Shown: positions 17,741 through 26,366 of the stretch, piece by piece
Position numbering within the stretch: position 1 is the first letter of the stretch
Layout of the letters: each line of letters begins with the position of its first letter
From: Streptomyces sp. MZ04
Lineage (GTDB): Bacteria > Actinomycetota > Actinomycetes > Streptomycetales > Streptomycetaceae
Assembly (NCBI RefSeq): GCF_004684775.1
Contig: NZ_SRIC01000020.1
Coordinates: 1 to 57,175, forward strand
Length of the DNA stretch: 57,175 nt
Direction: 5' to 3'
Program-made: the position numbers and the translations under genes
Notes under the pieces: generated by a model
Told to the model about the DNA's origin: nothing
Databases searched by the model: none
What the model saw: only the letters and a program-made list of their open reading frames with translations

Positions 17741-17905
17741 TCAGCTCGCGGCGGCGTTCAAGGCGCCGCCCTGCCATCGCATCCCAGGAATCTGGCCCGG
17801 CTCCGAGCCGATGTGGTAGCGCACTCGCCTGCCCCGCACGCGTCGCGCAGGCGCCCGGCAGCCGCGGGGGCGGCAGCCGGGTGCGAGGCGGGCGGCGATG
17901 GACAT
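17741..17905 (-). CDS. trpM: TrpM-like small protein of the trp operon
   Basis: 54-residue Arg-rich protein (MSIAARLAPGCRPRGC ... VRYHIGSEPGQIPGMRW). Its place between trpC and trpB matches S. coelicolor trpM, a small protein reported to influence tryptophan synthesis and development there. The conserved-looking core is the C-terminal RRVRYHIGSEPGQIPGMRW. ATG 17903-17905 starts 8 bp after the trpC stop. Assignment rests on position, size and remembered sequence, not on a search. Confidence 0.7.
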   Translation of the reverse strand: MSIAARLAPGCRPRGCRAPARRVRGRRVRYHIGSEPGQIPGMRWQGGALNAAAS

Positions 17906-17913
17906 CGGTGGGG

Positions 17914-18723
17914 TCAGCTCCGTCCGTGCCGCAGGGCCGGGTGCGCGCCCGCGGCGACCAGGTCGGAGACGGCGGACTTCGGGTCGCGGCCGGTCACCAG
18001 GGACTCGCCGACAAGCACCGCGTCGGCGCCCGCGTTGGCGAAGGCGATCAGGTCGTGCGGCCCGCGCACACCGGACTCGGCGATCTTGACGACGCTGTCC
18101 GGCAGCTCGGGGGCGACGCGCTCGAAGGTGGAGCGGTCGACCTTGAGGGTCTTGAGGTCGCGGTTGTTGACGCCGATGACCCGCGCCCCCGCGTCCACGG
18201 CCCGCTCGGCCTCGTCCTCGTCGTGCACCTCGACGATCGGCGTGAGGCCGATCGACTCGGCGCGCTCGATGAGCGACTCCAGGGCCGCCTGGTCGAGGGC
18301 GGCGACGATCAGCAGGGCGAGGTCGGCGCCGTACGCCCGTGCCTCCCACAGCTGGTACGAGGTGACGATGAAGTCCTTGCGGAGCACCGGGATGTCGACC
18401 CTGGCCCGGACGGCCTCCAGGTCGGCGAGCGAGCCGCCGAAGCGGCGCTGCTCGGTCAGTACGGAGATGACGGCCGCGCCGCCCGCCTCGTAGTCGGCGG
18501 CGAGCCCCGCCGGATCGGCGATCGCGGCGAGCGCGCCCTTGGACGGGCTCGAGCGCTTGACCTCACAGATGACCTTGACCCCGTCGCCGCGCAGTGCGGC
18601 GGCGCCGTCCTTGGCCGCCGGAGCCTTCGCCGCGCGCTCCTTGAGCTCGTCGAGGCTGACGCGCGCCTGCCGTTCCGCTAGGTCGGCACGGACTCCGTCG
18701 ATGATCTCGTCGAGCACACTCAC
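17914..18723 (-). CDS. trpC: Indole-3-glycerol phosphate synthase
   Basis: 269 residues from GTG 18721-18723, SD aagggga. Converts CdRP to indole-3-glycerol phosphate. TIM-barrel signatures: [12 protein letters not shown] at about 52-63 (catalytic Glu and Lys), VLRKDFIV at 113-120, VNNRDLKT and the phosphate-binding IAESGVRG and VGESLV. Not fused to TrpF; the isomerase step is presumably done by PriA encoded at 26.8 kb. In-frame codons continue upstream but show no conserved protein. Confidence 0.97.
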   Translation of the reverse strand: MSVLDEIIDGVRADLAERQARVSLDELKERAAKAPAAKDGAAALRGDGVKVICEVKRSSPSKGALAAIADPAGLAADYEAGGAAVISVLTEQRRFGGSLADLEAVRARVDIPVLRKDFIVTSYQLWEARAYGADLALLIVAALDQAALESLIERAESIGLTPIVEVHDEDEAERAVDAGARVIGVNNRDLKTLKVDRSTFERVAPELPDSVVKIAESGVRGPHDLIAFANAGADAVLVGESLVTGRDPKSAVSDLVAAGAHPALRHGRS

Positions 18724-18910
18724 GCGAGCGGTCCCCTTCCCTGACGGTGAAGCTGCTGTTTGAACCTCAAGCTGTCCGGCTGCCTGATCAGGCATTCCGT
18801 TGGTCACTGCGATGGTATCCGCAGGAGAGCGAAGGCCCCGCATCCGGTTGACACCAGTCCCACGTCCTGGACACCCCGCAACCCCCCGGGCCTGCGCGTT
18901 CACCGTTCAA

Positions 18911-19354
18911 TCAAGGGTGCAGCCATGCCCCGAACGGCAGATTGCGTACGAGGGTGAACACCGCGATCAGCGCCCCGACGCCGTACAGCTGTGCGGTTCC
19001 CAGCGAGATCCGCAGCGGCCGCCCGCGCACCGCCCGCGCCGCCCACAGGGTCCACACCACGGCGAACACGGCGTACCCGGCGACGGCGAGCGCGTTGGCG
19101 CCCAGCGCGGTGCCGATGTCGCCGTGGATGAAGGCGTGGGCGCTGCGCAGTCCGCCGCAGCCGGGGCAGAAGATGCCGGTGAGCCGGAGCAGCGGACAGG
19201 CCGGGTAGTGGCCCGGCTCGTTCGGGTCGACCGTCCCCACGTACGCGAAGGCGGCGACGACCGAGCCGAGCACACCGACGGGCACGGCCAGGCGCCGCAG
19301 CGCGAGGCCGGCGGCCGGTGCCGTGCTCCCGGGTTCAGCGTTCACCCGACGCAT
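18911..19354 (-). CDS. DUF2752 membrane protein
   Basis: 147 residues with about four hydrophobic segments and the family hallmark CPLLRLTGIFCPGCGGLRSAH, where two Cys pairs sit at a membrane-proximal loop followed by a His. DUF2752 genes recur in streptomycete trp loci. The role is unknown; the CPGCGG cluster could bind metal or be redox active. It lies 187 bp upstream of trpC and just after a hairpin that probably ends the trpE transcript, so it may start the second trp unit. The 18724-18910 gap has no gene or Trp-rich leader peptide. Confidence 0.88.
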   Translation of the reverse strand: MRRVNAEPGSTAPAAGLALRRLAVPVGVLGSVVAAFAYVGTVDPNEPGHYPACPLLRLTGIFCPGCGGLRSAHAFIHGDIGTALGANALAVAGYAVFAVVWTLWAARAVRGRPLRISLGTAQLYGVGALIAVFTLVRNLPFGAWLHP

Positions 19355-19393
19355 TCTGCCCTCCGGGGGAGGCGGCCGCCCGCGCGCAGACGC

Positions 19394-19432
19394 GAATGAG
19401 GCGGCCCGGGCTGCTGCCGGACCGCCTCATTC
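19394..19432. terminator. Terminator between the two trp units
   Basis: 16-bp stem with a single mismatch (19394-19409 with 19417-19432) and a 7-nt loop, between the HGxxPAAW gene and the DUF2752 gene on the reverse strand. Confidence 0.85.
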
Positions 19433-19450
19433 ACGTACGTACGAGAGGAG

Positions 19451-19690
19451 TCAGCTCTCGGAGTGCGCGAGCCGCGCCGTCGCCTGCGCCTGTCGCTTGG
19501 GGGCCTGACCGAGGCCCGCGGCGCGCATGGCGAGACCGACGAGGCCGCCGGCGCCGATGATGACCAGGCCGGCCCAGAATCCGAGCGGGTTCGCCATCAC
19601 CATGAAGGCACCCGATACGCAGAAACCGATGCAGGCGATGATGACACCGGTCCAGGCGGCCGGGGTGTGTCCGTGGCTGCTGCCCGCCAT
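19451..19690 (-). CDS. HGxxPAAW-motif membrane protein
   Basis: 79 residues. Begins with the diagnostic HGHTPAAW (about 6-13), followed by two hydrophobic segments (GVIIACIGFCVSGAFMVMANPLGFWAGLVIIGAGG...) and a basic tail. This family is regularly found beside trp genes in actinobacteria. No biochemical role is known to me. Third gene of the trpE transcript. Confidence 0.9.
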   Translation of the reverse strand: MAGSSHGHTPAAWTGVIIACIGFCVSGAFMVMANPLGFWAGLVIIGAGGLVGLAMRAAGLGQAPKRQAQATARLAHSES

Positions 19691-19781
19691 GACTTGCTCC
19701 TCGTTGCTGTATGCGTGGTGGTGAGTCGGACGCTCACCGCTCCATTGTCCCGTACTCGCGGGAAAGCCGTGAGCGGGGGGG

Positions 19782-20444
19782 TCATGCCTCGCGCGTCGGG
19801 TCCTCGCCGCGGTCGAGTGCCTTCCACAGGTCCTCGGGCCGGTCGGGGTCCACGGTGGGCGCCGCCTTGCGGGGGCGGGGGGCGCCGTCGCGCTCGTAAC
19901 GCCCGGACATCGCGGGCCAGGACTTGCCGTACGTCAGGGCGAGCAGCCCGGCGACCAGGATCAGCGCGCCCGCGGCGGCCGCGGCGTACGGCCAGCCGGT
20001 GTGGCTGAGATCACCGATCCGCGCGGCCGCGTCGCCGGAGGCCTCGGCGGCCTTCTCGTCGAGCGCGCCGCTGTCGTTCGCGGCGAGCAGGGCGGCGGCG
20101 ACCGTGCCCGCGCCGCTCAGCGCGAGCAGCAGCGAGACGAGCATCCGGCCCGCCTTGCGGACGGCGAAGACGGCGACGAGGGCGGCGAGGCCCACGATCG
20201 CCAGGGCCGCGGGCACGCCCGTGACATCGCTGCCCGTGGCGGTCAGCGGCAGGTCGCCGCCCGCCACCGACGCGGTGCCGTGGGCCCAGGCCTGGCGGGA
20301 CGCGAGCAGCGCGAGGGCCGCGCCGACGGCGCCGAACAGCAGGGCCGCGGCGATGCTGCGGCGGCCGCCGCGCCTGGCCGGGGTCTCGGGTTCGGCGTCG
20401 GCCTCGGCGGCGTCGGATCGTGGCGTTGGTACGGCAGAAGTCAC
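19782..20444 (-). CDS. Trp biosynthesis-associated membrane protein
   Basis: About 220 residues, four hydrophobic segments and a charged C-terminal tail; matches the actinobacterial trp operon membrane protein family (TIGR02234-like), placed directly after trpE. The GTG at 20442-20444 fits homologous N-termini (TSAVP...) though its ggagg is very close; ATG 20466-20468 is the alternative and would overlap trpE by 17 bp. A role in tryptophan precursor transport or sensing has only positional support. Confidence 0.85.
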   Translation of the reverse strand: MTSAVPTPRSDAAEADAEPETPARRGGRRSIAAALLFGAVGAALALLASRQAWAHGTASVAGGDLPLTATGSDVTGVPAALAIVGLAALVAVFAVRKAGRMLVSLLLALSGAGTVAAALLAANDSGALDEKAAEASGDAAARIGDLSHTGWPYAAAAAGALILVAGLLALTYGKSWPAMSGRYERDGAPRPRKAAPTVDPDRPEDLWKALDRGEDPTREA

Positions 20445-20451
20445 CCCTCCA

Positions 20452-21954
20452 CTATCCCTCACGTCCATCCGTGCGCCGCAGCCGGTTCGCCGTGTGGACG
20501 GCCCGCAGGACAGCGGCCGCCTTGTTGCGGCACTCGGTGTCCTCGGCGACCGGGTCGGAGTCGGCGACGACTCCCGCGCCCGCCTGCACATATGCCGTGC
20601 CGTCGCGCAGCAGCGCGGTGCGGATGGCGATGGCGGTGTCGGAGTCGCCGGCGAAGTCGAGGTAGCCGACACAGCCGCCGTACAGGCCCCGCCGGGACGG
20701 TTCGAGCTCGTCGATGATCTGCATCGCGCGCGGCTTGGGCGCCCCGGAGAGGGTGCCCGCCGGGAAGCAGGCGGTGAGGACGTCGAAGGCGGTGCGTCCT
20801 TCGGCGACCTGTCCTGTGACCGTCGACACGATGTGCATGACGTGCGAGTACCGCTCGATCGACATGAAGTCGACGACCTCGACCGAACCGGGCTCGCAGA
20901 CCCGGCCCAGGTCGTTGCGCCCCAGGTCGACCAGCATCAGATGTTCGGCCCGCTCCTTGGGGTCGGCGAGGAGTTCGTCGGCGAGCGCCTGGTCCTCCTG
21001 CGGCGTCGCGCCGCGCGGCCTGGTCCCGGCGATGGGGTGCACCATGGCGCGGCCGTCCTCGACCTTGACGAGCGCTTCGGGGCTCGAGCCGACCACGTCG
21101 AAGCCGTCGAAGCGCAAGAGGTACATGTACGGCGACGGATTGGTCGCCCGCAGCACGCGGTAGACGTCCAACGCGCTTGCTTCACAAGGGGTTTCGAAGC
21201 GCTGCGAGGGGACGACCTGGAAGGCCTCGCCCGCGCGGATGCGCTCCTTGATGTCCTCGACGACGGCCTGGTACTGCTTTCCGCCCCACAGCGACGTGAC
21301 CTCGGGGAGCTCGGACGGCGGCAGCGCGGCCGGAGGCTGGGCGACGGGCCGCGACAGATCGGCCTCCATCGCGTCGAGCCGGGCGACCGCGTCGGCGTAC
21401 GCCTCGTCGACGCCCGTCTCCAGGTCGTTGTGGTTGATCGCGTTGGCGATCAGCAGCACGGATCCGTCCCAGTGGTCGAGGACGGCGAGGTCGCTGGTGA
21501 GCAGCATGGTCAGTTCCGGCAACTGGAGGTCGTCCCGCTCTCCGGGGCCGATCTTCTCCAGGCGGCGCACGATGTCGTACCCGAGATAGCCGACCATCCC
21601 GCCGGTGAAGGGCGGCATCCCCGACCCCAGGTCGTGCGGGGTGTGCAGGGTCTGGACGGTGGCGCGCAGGGCCTCGAGCGGGTCGCCGGACGTGGGGACG
21701 CCGATGGGCGGGGTGCCGAGCCAGTGGGCCTCGCCGTCGCGGGTGGTGAGGGTGGCGGCGCTGCGGACGCCGACGAAGGAGTAGCGAGACCACGAGCGGC
21801 CGTTCTCCGCGGACTCCAGGAGGAAGGTGCCGGGCCGCTCGGCGGCGAGCTTGCGATAGAGCGCGACCGGAGTGTCGCCGTCCGCAAGAAGCCTGCGGCT
21901 GACGGGGATCACTCGGCGGTCGCTCGCGAACTTGCGGAAGGTCTCGAGATCCAT
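20452..21954 (-). CDS. trpE: Anthranilate synthase component I
   Basis: 500 residues. Converts chorismate plus ammonia or glutamine to anthranilate. The Trp feedback motif LLES is at 45-48. The C-terminal chorismate-binding domain has [44 protein letters not shown] and [11 protein letters not shown]. No amidotransferase (trpG) adjoins it. The ATG (21952-21954) has no SD; the 6 nt before it on the coding strand are CCTCCC, preceded by TAAGCT, which suggests leaderless transcription. Confidence 0.98.
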   Translation of the reverse strand: MDLETFRKFASDRRVIPVSRRLLADGDTPVALYRKLAAERPGTFLLESAENGRSWSRYSFVGVRSAATLTTRDGEAHWLGTPPIGVPTSGDPLEALRATVQTLHTPHDLGSGMPPFTGGMVGYLGYDIVRRLEKIGPGERDDLQLPELTMLLTSDLAVLDHWDGSVLLIANAINHNDLETGVDEAYADAVARLDAMEADLSRPVAQPPAALPPSELPEVTSLWGGKQYQAVVEDIKERIRAGEAFQVVPSQRFETPCEASALDVYRVLRATNPSPYMYLLRFDGFDVVGSSPEALVKVEDGRAMVHPIAGTRPRGATPQEDQALADELLADPKERAEHLMLVDLGRNDLGRVCEPGSVEVVDFMSIERYSHVMHIVSTVTGQVAEGRTAFDVLTACFPAGTLSGAPKPRAMQIIDELEPSRRGLYGGCVGYLDFAGDSDTAIAIRTALLRDGTAYVQAGAGVVADSDPVAEDTECRNKAAAVLRAVHTANRLRRTDGREG

Positions 21955-21966
21955 GGGAGGAGCTTA
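21955..21966 (-). promoter_or_regulatory. Candidate -10 box giving a leaderless trpE mRNA
   Basis: TAAGCT (21966-21961, fits TAnnnT) lies exactly 6 nt before the trpE ATG, so transcription would begin at or next to the A of ATG. The intervening CCTCCC resembles the anti-SD rather than an SD. No good -35 is seen at 16-18 bp. No trp leader peptide or attenuator is visible in the 78-bp gap to the divergent gene. Confidence 0.45.
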
Positions 21967-22032
21967 CGGCCGTGCGGGTGGGGCCCGGTGTCGATGGCAC
22001 CCGCGGGAAACGTGAGCCACTAGAAGGGGACG

Positions 22033-22515
22033 ATGAAGACGACCGGACGCCGCGCACTCTCCCCTCTCCCCCTCGCCCTCCTGCTGGCCACGACCGCGTT
22101 CGCGGCCGCCGCGCCGGGACCGGTGGTGTGGCCCGCCCCCAAGGACGTACCGGAGCGGGTCCGGGCGGCAGGCCTGGAGATGCTCGACGCCGAGGCGATG
22201 GACATGCACATCCACACGACCCTGAAGGTGTACTCCGACGGCCGCCCCGTCACGGTCCCCGCGGACCTCGGCATCGACCGGTCGGGCCCGAAGCCGCGCT
22301 ACAGCCCGCTGCACACGCACGACACGAGCGGCACGCTGCACGTCGAGTCGGAGCGGTGGCAGGACTTCACGCTGGGCCAGCTGCTGACCGAATGGGACGT
22401 ACGCGATCGTGTACGGGACAACTGCCGCGCCGATCTCGCGGGGCGCCGGCTGCCCGGCGACCCGTCCGGCATCGTGCTCCGGGACGGCGAGACGATCACA
22501 CTGCGGTGCCGGTGA
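22033..22515 (+). CDS. Secreted protein with His-rich motifs
   Basis: 160 residues. A classic signal peptide (MKTTGRR, hydrophobic LPLALLLATTAFAAAA) is followed by a small extracytoplasmic domain with MDMHIHTTLKVYSDGRPVTV and YSPLHTHDTSGTLHVES. The spaced HIH and HTH motifs could hold a metal ion; similar domains occur in exported archaeal and actinobacterial proteins of unknown role. Divergent from trpE, convergent with hisI. No function assigned. Confidence 0.75.
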   Translation: MKTTGRRALSPLPLALLLATTAFAAAAPGPVVWPAPKDVPERVRAAGLEMLDAEAMDMHIHTTLKVYSDGRPVTVPADLGIDRSGPKPRYSPLHTHDTSGTLHVESERWQDFTLGQLLTEWDVRDRVRDNCRADLAGRRLPGDPSGIVLRDGETITLRCR

Positions 22516-22527
22516 GCGGCGCCTCGG

Positions 22528-22908
22528 TCACTCCTCGGTGCCGGTGAAGGTGACCGTGAGGGTGTCGGTGTCGAAGCAGGTGCGGGTGCCCGTGTGACAG
22601 GCGGCGCCGATCTGGTCGACCTGGACCAGGACGGTGTCCGCGTCGCAGTCCAGGGCCACGGACTTCACGTACTGGAAGTGGCCCGACGTGTCGCCCTTCA
22701 CCCAGTACGACTGCCTGCTGCGCGACCAGTAGGTGCAGCGCCCGGTCGTGAGCGTGCGGTGCAGCGCCTCGTCGTCCATCCAGCCCAGCATCAGCACCTC
22801 GCCGGTGTCGTACTGCTGGGCGATGGCGGGGACGAGGCCGTCCGCGCCGCGCTTGAGGCGGGCGGCGATCTCGGGGGCGAGGCTGCTGGGCGGGGGTGTG
22901 GCGGTCAT
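22528..22908 (-). CDS. hisI: Phosphoribosyl-AMP cyclohydrolase
   Basis: 126 residues, the stand-alone HisI type without a HisE domain. Opens the adenine ring of PR-AMP (third His step) and needs Zn2+/Mg2+. Signatures: [30 protein letters not shown], the Mg site DCDADT and the Zn-binding [10 protein letters not shown]. The ATG at 22906-22908 is chosen because sequence further upstream is not conserved. Separate from the main his operon; hisE and hisG are not in the window. Confidence 0.97.
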   Translation of the reverse strand: MTATPPPSSLAPEIAARLKRGADGLVPAIAQQYDTGEVLMLGWMDDEALHRTLTTGRCTYWSRSRQSYWVKGDTSGHFQYVKSVALDCDADTVLVQVDQIGAACHTGTRTCFDTDTLTVTFTGTEE

Positions 22909-22989
22909 ACGGCCATTGTGCCGCGCCGGAGTGGCCCGGTCGGCCCGCGTCCACTGCGCGGACGGCCTACTCGGTCGTAGGCTGGGGGT

Positions 22990-23625
22990 ATGTCGACCCA
23001 TGCGAAGCGTGAACGACTTCTCCTCGCCGATCTGTTGGAGGCGGCGGGTCCGGACGCGCCCACCCTCTGCGAGGGCTGGAACGCCCGTGATCTCGCGGCC
23101 CATGTGGTGGTGCGCGAGCGCCGCGCGGACGCCGCGGGCGGGGTCCTGATCAAGCAGCTCGCGGCGCGGCTCGAGCGGGTGCAGGCCGAGTTCGCCGCGA
23201 AGCCGTACGAGGAACTGATCCAGCTGATCAGGACGGGACCGCCGCGCTTCTCGCCCTTCAACCTCAAGCAGATCGACGAGGCGTCGAACACCGTCGAGTT
23301 CTACGTCCACACCGAGGACGTGCGCCGCGCACAGCCCGACTGGACGCCGCGCGATCTTGACCCCGTCTTCTCCGACGCGCTCTGGTCACGGCTGGAGCGG
23401 ATGGCCCGCCTGGTGGGCCGCGGCGCCCCCGTGGGCGTGGTCCTGCGCCGCCCCGACGGCCAGACGGCGGTGGCACGCAAGGGCACACCGGTGGTGACGG
23501 TGACCGGCGATCCTGGGGAGCTCGTGCTGTTCGCGTACGGCCGCCAGGACGCGGCGAAGGTCGAACTGGACGGCGAGAAGGACGCGGTGGCGAAGCTGCA
23601 TGAGGCCAAGCAGCTGGGGATCTGA
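22990..23625 (+). CDS. TIGR03085-type DinB/MDMPI-like protein
   Basis: 211 residues. The N-terminus ([38 protein letters not shown]) has the four-helix DinB/mycothiol-dependent maleylpyruvate isomerase-like pattern, with metal-ligand type His in [10 protein letters not shown] and a further His in [12 protein letters not shown]. It matches the actinobacterial TIGR03085 family. Likely a metal-dependent, possibly thiol-handling enzyme; the substrate is unknown. Divergent from hisI with an 81-bp gap. Confidence 0.8.
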   Translation: MSTHAKRERLLLADLLEAAGPDAPTLCEGWNARDLAAHVVVRERRADAAGGVLIKQLAARLERVQAEFAAKPYEELIQLIRTGPPRFSPFNLKQIDEASNTVEFYVHTEDVRRAQPDWTPRDLDPVFSDALWSRLERMARLVGRGAPVGVVLRRPDGQTAVARKGTPVVTVTGDPGELVLFAYGRQDAAKVELDGEKDAVAKLHEAKQLGI

Positions 23626-23634
23626 GCGGGGAGT

Positions 23635-24894
23635 TCAGCCCGGCAGTTCGGCGCGGCGCAGGGCGCGGGAGCAGAGTCCGAGCACTCCGCCCGCCGCGCT
23701 GACCGCCGCGCTCACGGCGAAGACCGGCTCGATGCCCCAGGTGCCGATCGCCGCACCGACCACGGGGTACGTCATCGGGGCGATACCCACGGTGAAGAGC
23801 GTCGCCACGGAGGTGACGCGGCCCAGGTAGGCGGGCTCGGTGACGGTCTGGACGAGGGCCCCGATGAGCGCGCCGCCGAGCCCGGTGCACAGGCCGACGC
23901 AGAGTCCGGCCGCCGCCGCGACGCCGACCGAGGGGGCGAAGCCGATCCCGGCGAGCGCGACGGAGCCCGCCACCACGCCCCAGGACTGCACGGCTCCGGC
24001 CCTGCCGATCCGCCCCCGCACGGCGAGCAGCAGCGCCGCCGCACCGGCACCGACGCCGAAGCCGCCCATGGTCCACGCGAGACCGGCGGCGCCCCAGCCT
24101 CGCTGGTCGGCGAGGAGCACGACCCCGATGTTGGCGGGCCCGGCGAAACCCAGCTCCATCACCGCGGCGACCAGAAGCAGCGGGGCGAGCACCCGGTGCC
24201 CGCAGATGTACCGCAGTCCGTCCACGAGCTGGCGCCCCGCGCTCTCGGCCGTCCCCGCCGCCTCGTCCGGGACGAGTTCCCCGGCGCGTACGGCCATCAG
24301 CAGCACCAGCGAGACCGCGAAGAGCGCCCCGGCCACGCCGAACCCGGCCGCGGGCCCTCCCAGCGCCACCGCGAGACCGCCAAGGGGCGCGGCGGCGACG
24401 GTGGCGACCCGCTGCGCGAACCCCCGCATGCCCTGCACCCTGCCGAGCTGCCCCGGCGCCGTGATGCGCGCCGGCAGGGCGCCGACGCTCGGCAGGAACA
24501 GCGCGTCGACGGCGCCGAAGACCAGGGCGACGAGGACCAGGAGCCAGATCCCGGGAGCGGTCACCAGGAGCAGCACCGTCACGGCGAGGATCACCGCGCA
24601 GCGCACCGCGTCGCTCGCGATGACGACCCGGCGGGGCCCGAAGCGGTCGGCGATCACGCCGCCGCCGAGCATGAGCGCGGCCCGCGGCAGGGAGCCGACG
24701 GCGAGGACGAGACCGGCCTGCGCGGGGCTGCCGCTCCGGGCGGCGGCCCAGGAGAGCGCCGCGAAATAGACGCTGTCGCCGACCATCGACGCCGTGTAGG
24801 CGGCCAGCCAGCGCAGGACGTTGCCGTCGCGGTGGGCGGGACGCTCGATCGCTGGAGGTGCGGATATCGCGGCGGTCACGGGAGCGGCGGTCAC
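23635..24894 (-). CDS. MFS transporter (efflux type)
   Basis: 419 residues with about 12 hydrophobic segments; the loop RFGPRRVVIASD after segment 2 is the MFS motif A region (GxxxDRxGRR-like). Overall resembles the MFS_3/Bcr-like exporters controlled by ArsR-family regulators. Starts 13 bp after the ArsR-like gene on the same strand, so the pair is probably one operon. Substrate unknown; drug or metabolite export is the usual role. Confidence 0.88.
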   Translation of the reverse strand: MTAAPVTAAISAPPAIERPAHRDGNVLRWLAAYTASMVGDSVYFAALSWAAARSGSPAQAGLVLAVGSLPRAALMLGGGVIADRFGPRRVVIASDAVRCAVILAVTVLLLVTAPGIWLLVLVALVFGAVDALFLPSVGALPARITAPGQLGRVQGMRGFAQRVATVAAAPLGGLAVALGGPAAGFGVAGALFAVSLVLLMAVRAGELVPDEAAGTAESAGRQLVDGLRYICGHRVLAPLLLVAAVMELGFAGPANIGVVLLADQRGWGAAGLAWTMGGFGVGAGAAALLLAVRGRIGRAGAVQSWGVVAGSVALAGIGFAPSVGVAAAAGLCVGLCTGLGGALIGALVQTVTEPAYLGRVTSVATLFTVGIAPMTYPVVGAAIGTWGIEPVFAVSAAVSAAGGVLGLCSRALRRAELPG

Positions 24895-24907
24895 GGGAGC
24901 GGCCCTC

Positions 24908-25495
24908 TCAGAGACGGAACGGGAAGCTGGCCAGATGCACGGCGACGTTCTCGCGCCGCTCGGTGTCGCCCGCCGCCTCGGCGGCCTTGCCCCGCTCCTC
25001 GTACGTCTTGACCAGGGCGTGGATCTCGGTGTTGAGCCGGGCGAGTTCGGCGGGGTTCAGGCGGGCGAGGAAGTCCGACTGGTCGGCGGCCTTGCGCCAC
25101 TCGGCGCCCCATGCCGCCTGCTGGTCCAGGTAGGTCTCGTACTGCTCGCGACGGAACGCGATCATCTGCCGGATGACCGCCGAGTGCGCCGCGACCCCCT
25201 CCGGCGTGTCCTTGAAGTCCTCGTGCCGGAAGCTCACGGTGTCCTGCGCGGCCTGCCACCACCGCTCCCGCGCGTCTTCGCTCTGGACTTCGGCCTCCTC
25301 GATGAGGCCGTGCTCGGCGAGTTTGCGCAGGTGATAGCTGACAAGGGAGACCGCCTCGTCGACCTGCGCGGCCAGGTGCGAGGCGGTCGCGGGGCCCGCC
25401 ACGCGCAACGTGCCGTAGATCTTCAGCCGCAGCGGATGGCCGAAGGCCTTGAGCGTGCCCAGGTCGGTGATCCGGCGGGTCTGCTTGTCGGTCAT
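24908..25495 (-). CDS. ArsR-type winged-helix regulator
   Basis: 195 residues. Residues ~8-85 form a winged helix of the HTH_20/ArsR type: ALKAFGHPLRLKIYGTLRVAGPATASHLAAQVDEAVSLVSYHLRKLAEHGLI. The C-terminal ~100 residues are helical and charged, as in regulators of MFS exporters. No Cys pair, so metal sensing is unlikely. Preceded by an AT-rich promoter region; autoregulation and control of the adjoining MFS gene are likely. Confidence 0.87.
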   Translation of the reverse strand: MTDKQTRRITDLGTLKAFGHPLRLKIYGTLRVAGPATASHLAAQVDEAVSLVSYHLRKLAEHGLIEEAEVQSEDARERWWQAAQDTVSFRHEDFKDTPEGVAAHSAVIRQMIAFRREQYETYLDQQAAWGAEWRKAADQSDFLARLNPAELARLNTEIHALVKTYEERGKAAEAAGDTERRENVAVHLASFPFRL

Positions 25496-25505
25496 GCCCT
25501 CACCG

Positions 25506-25533
25506 TAGATACGAAAGAAAAATTGCGCAACAA
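25506..25533 (-). promoter_or_regulatory. Candidate promoter/operator of the ArsR-MFS operon
   Basis: On the reverse strand TTGTTG (25533-25528), a 16-bp spacer and TATCTA (25511-25506). The segment 25505-25545 is strikingly AT-rich for this genome and includes the 8-bp palindrome ttgcgcaa (25523-25530), a possible operator. Confidence 0.5.
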
Positions 25534-25558
25534 ATCTTTTGCATCTCGGGAAAGCAAT

Positions 25559-25594
25559 GCCGCCACGGCTGCGCAGGGCGCAAGCCGCGGCGGC
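25559..25594. terminator. Terminator of the his operon
   Basis: 15 paired bases with one mismatch and one bulge (25559-25574 with 25578-25594), 3-nt loop, 17 bp beyond the hisF stop on the reverse strand. Confidence 0.7.
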
Positions 25595-25610
25595 AGAACC
25601 GGAGTTCGCC

Positions 25611-26366
25611 CTAGCGGACGGGGTGCCCCGCCCCCCGCAGCGTCTCCTTCACCTCACCGATCCGCAGATCCCCGAAGTGGAAGACCGACGCGGCGAGCAC
25701 CGCGTCCGCGCCCGCCTCGATCGCCGGCGGGAAGTGGTCGAGGCGGCCCGCGCCGCCGGAGGCGATCACCGGCACCGTGACGTGGCGGCGTACCGCCGTG
25801 ATCATCTCGATGTCGTAGCCGTCCTTGGTGCCGTCCGCGTCCATCGAGTTCAGCAGGATCTCCCCCGCGCCCAGCTCGGCGGCCTGGTGGGCCCATTCGA
25901 CGGCGTCGATCCCGGCGGACTTGCGGCCGCCGTGGGTCGTGACCTCGAAGCCGCCGGACGGGGTCCGCCTCGCGTCCACCGACAGCACGAGCACCTGGCG
26001 GCCGAACCGCTCCGCGATCTCGCGGATCAGCTCGGGGCGCGCGATGGCGGCCGTGTTCACGCCCACCTTGTCGGCGCCCGCACGCAGGAGCTTGTCGACG
26101 TCCTCGGCCGTGCGCACTCCCCCGCCCACCGTCAGCGGGATGAAGACCTGCTCGGCGGTGCGGCGCACCACGTCGTACGTGGTCTCGCGGTTGCCCGACG
26201 ACGCCGTGATGTCCAGGAAGGTCAGCTCGTCGGCGCCCTCGGCGTCGTACACCTTGGCCATTTCGACGGGGTCGCCCGCGTCGCGCAGGTTCTGGAAGTT
26301 GACGCCCTTGACGACGCGGCCGTTGTCCACGTCCAGGCAGGGGATCACTCGTACGGCCAGGGTCAT
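25611..26366 (-). CDS. hisF: Imidazole glycerol phosphate synthase, cyclase subunit
   Basis: 251 residues. Uses ammonia from HisH to turn PRFAR into IGP and AICAR; the AICAR feeds PurH, encoded at 3.4 kb. TIM barrel with catalytic Asp12 in [48 protein letters not shown] (second catalytic Asp) and [14 protein letters not shown] 26364-26366 overlaps the ridA stop (ATGA). Confidence 0.98.
   Translation of the reverse strand: MTLAVRVIPCLDVDNGRVVKGVNFQNLRDAGDPVEMAKVYDAEGADELTFLDITASSGNRETTYDVVRRTAEQVFIPLTVGGGVRTAEDVDKLLRAGADKVGVNTAAIARPELIREIAERFGRQVLVLSVDARRTPSGGFEVTTHGGRKSAGIDAVEWAHQAAELGAGEILLNSMDADGTKDGYDIEMITAVRRHVTVPVIASGGAGRLDHFPPAIEAGADAVLAASVFHFGDLRIGEVKETLRGAGHPVR

Noticed and set aside
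18724..18910. trp leader peptide/attenuator before trpC
   Set aside because: No short ORF with Trp codons or alternative terminator hairpins seen; the in-frame upstream extension of trpC contains no Trp.
22504..22547. 12-bp direct repeat cggtgccggtga between the secreted gene and hisI
   Set aside because: Two copies in GC-rich coding ends with different frames; can arise by chance and shows no further structure.
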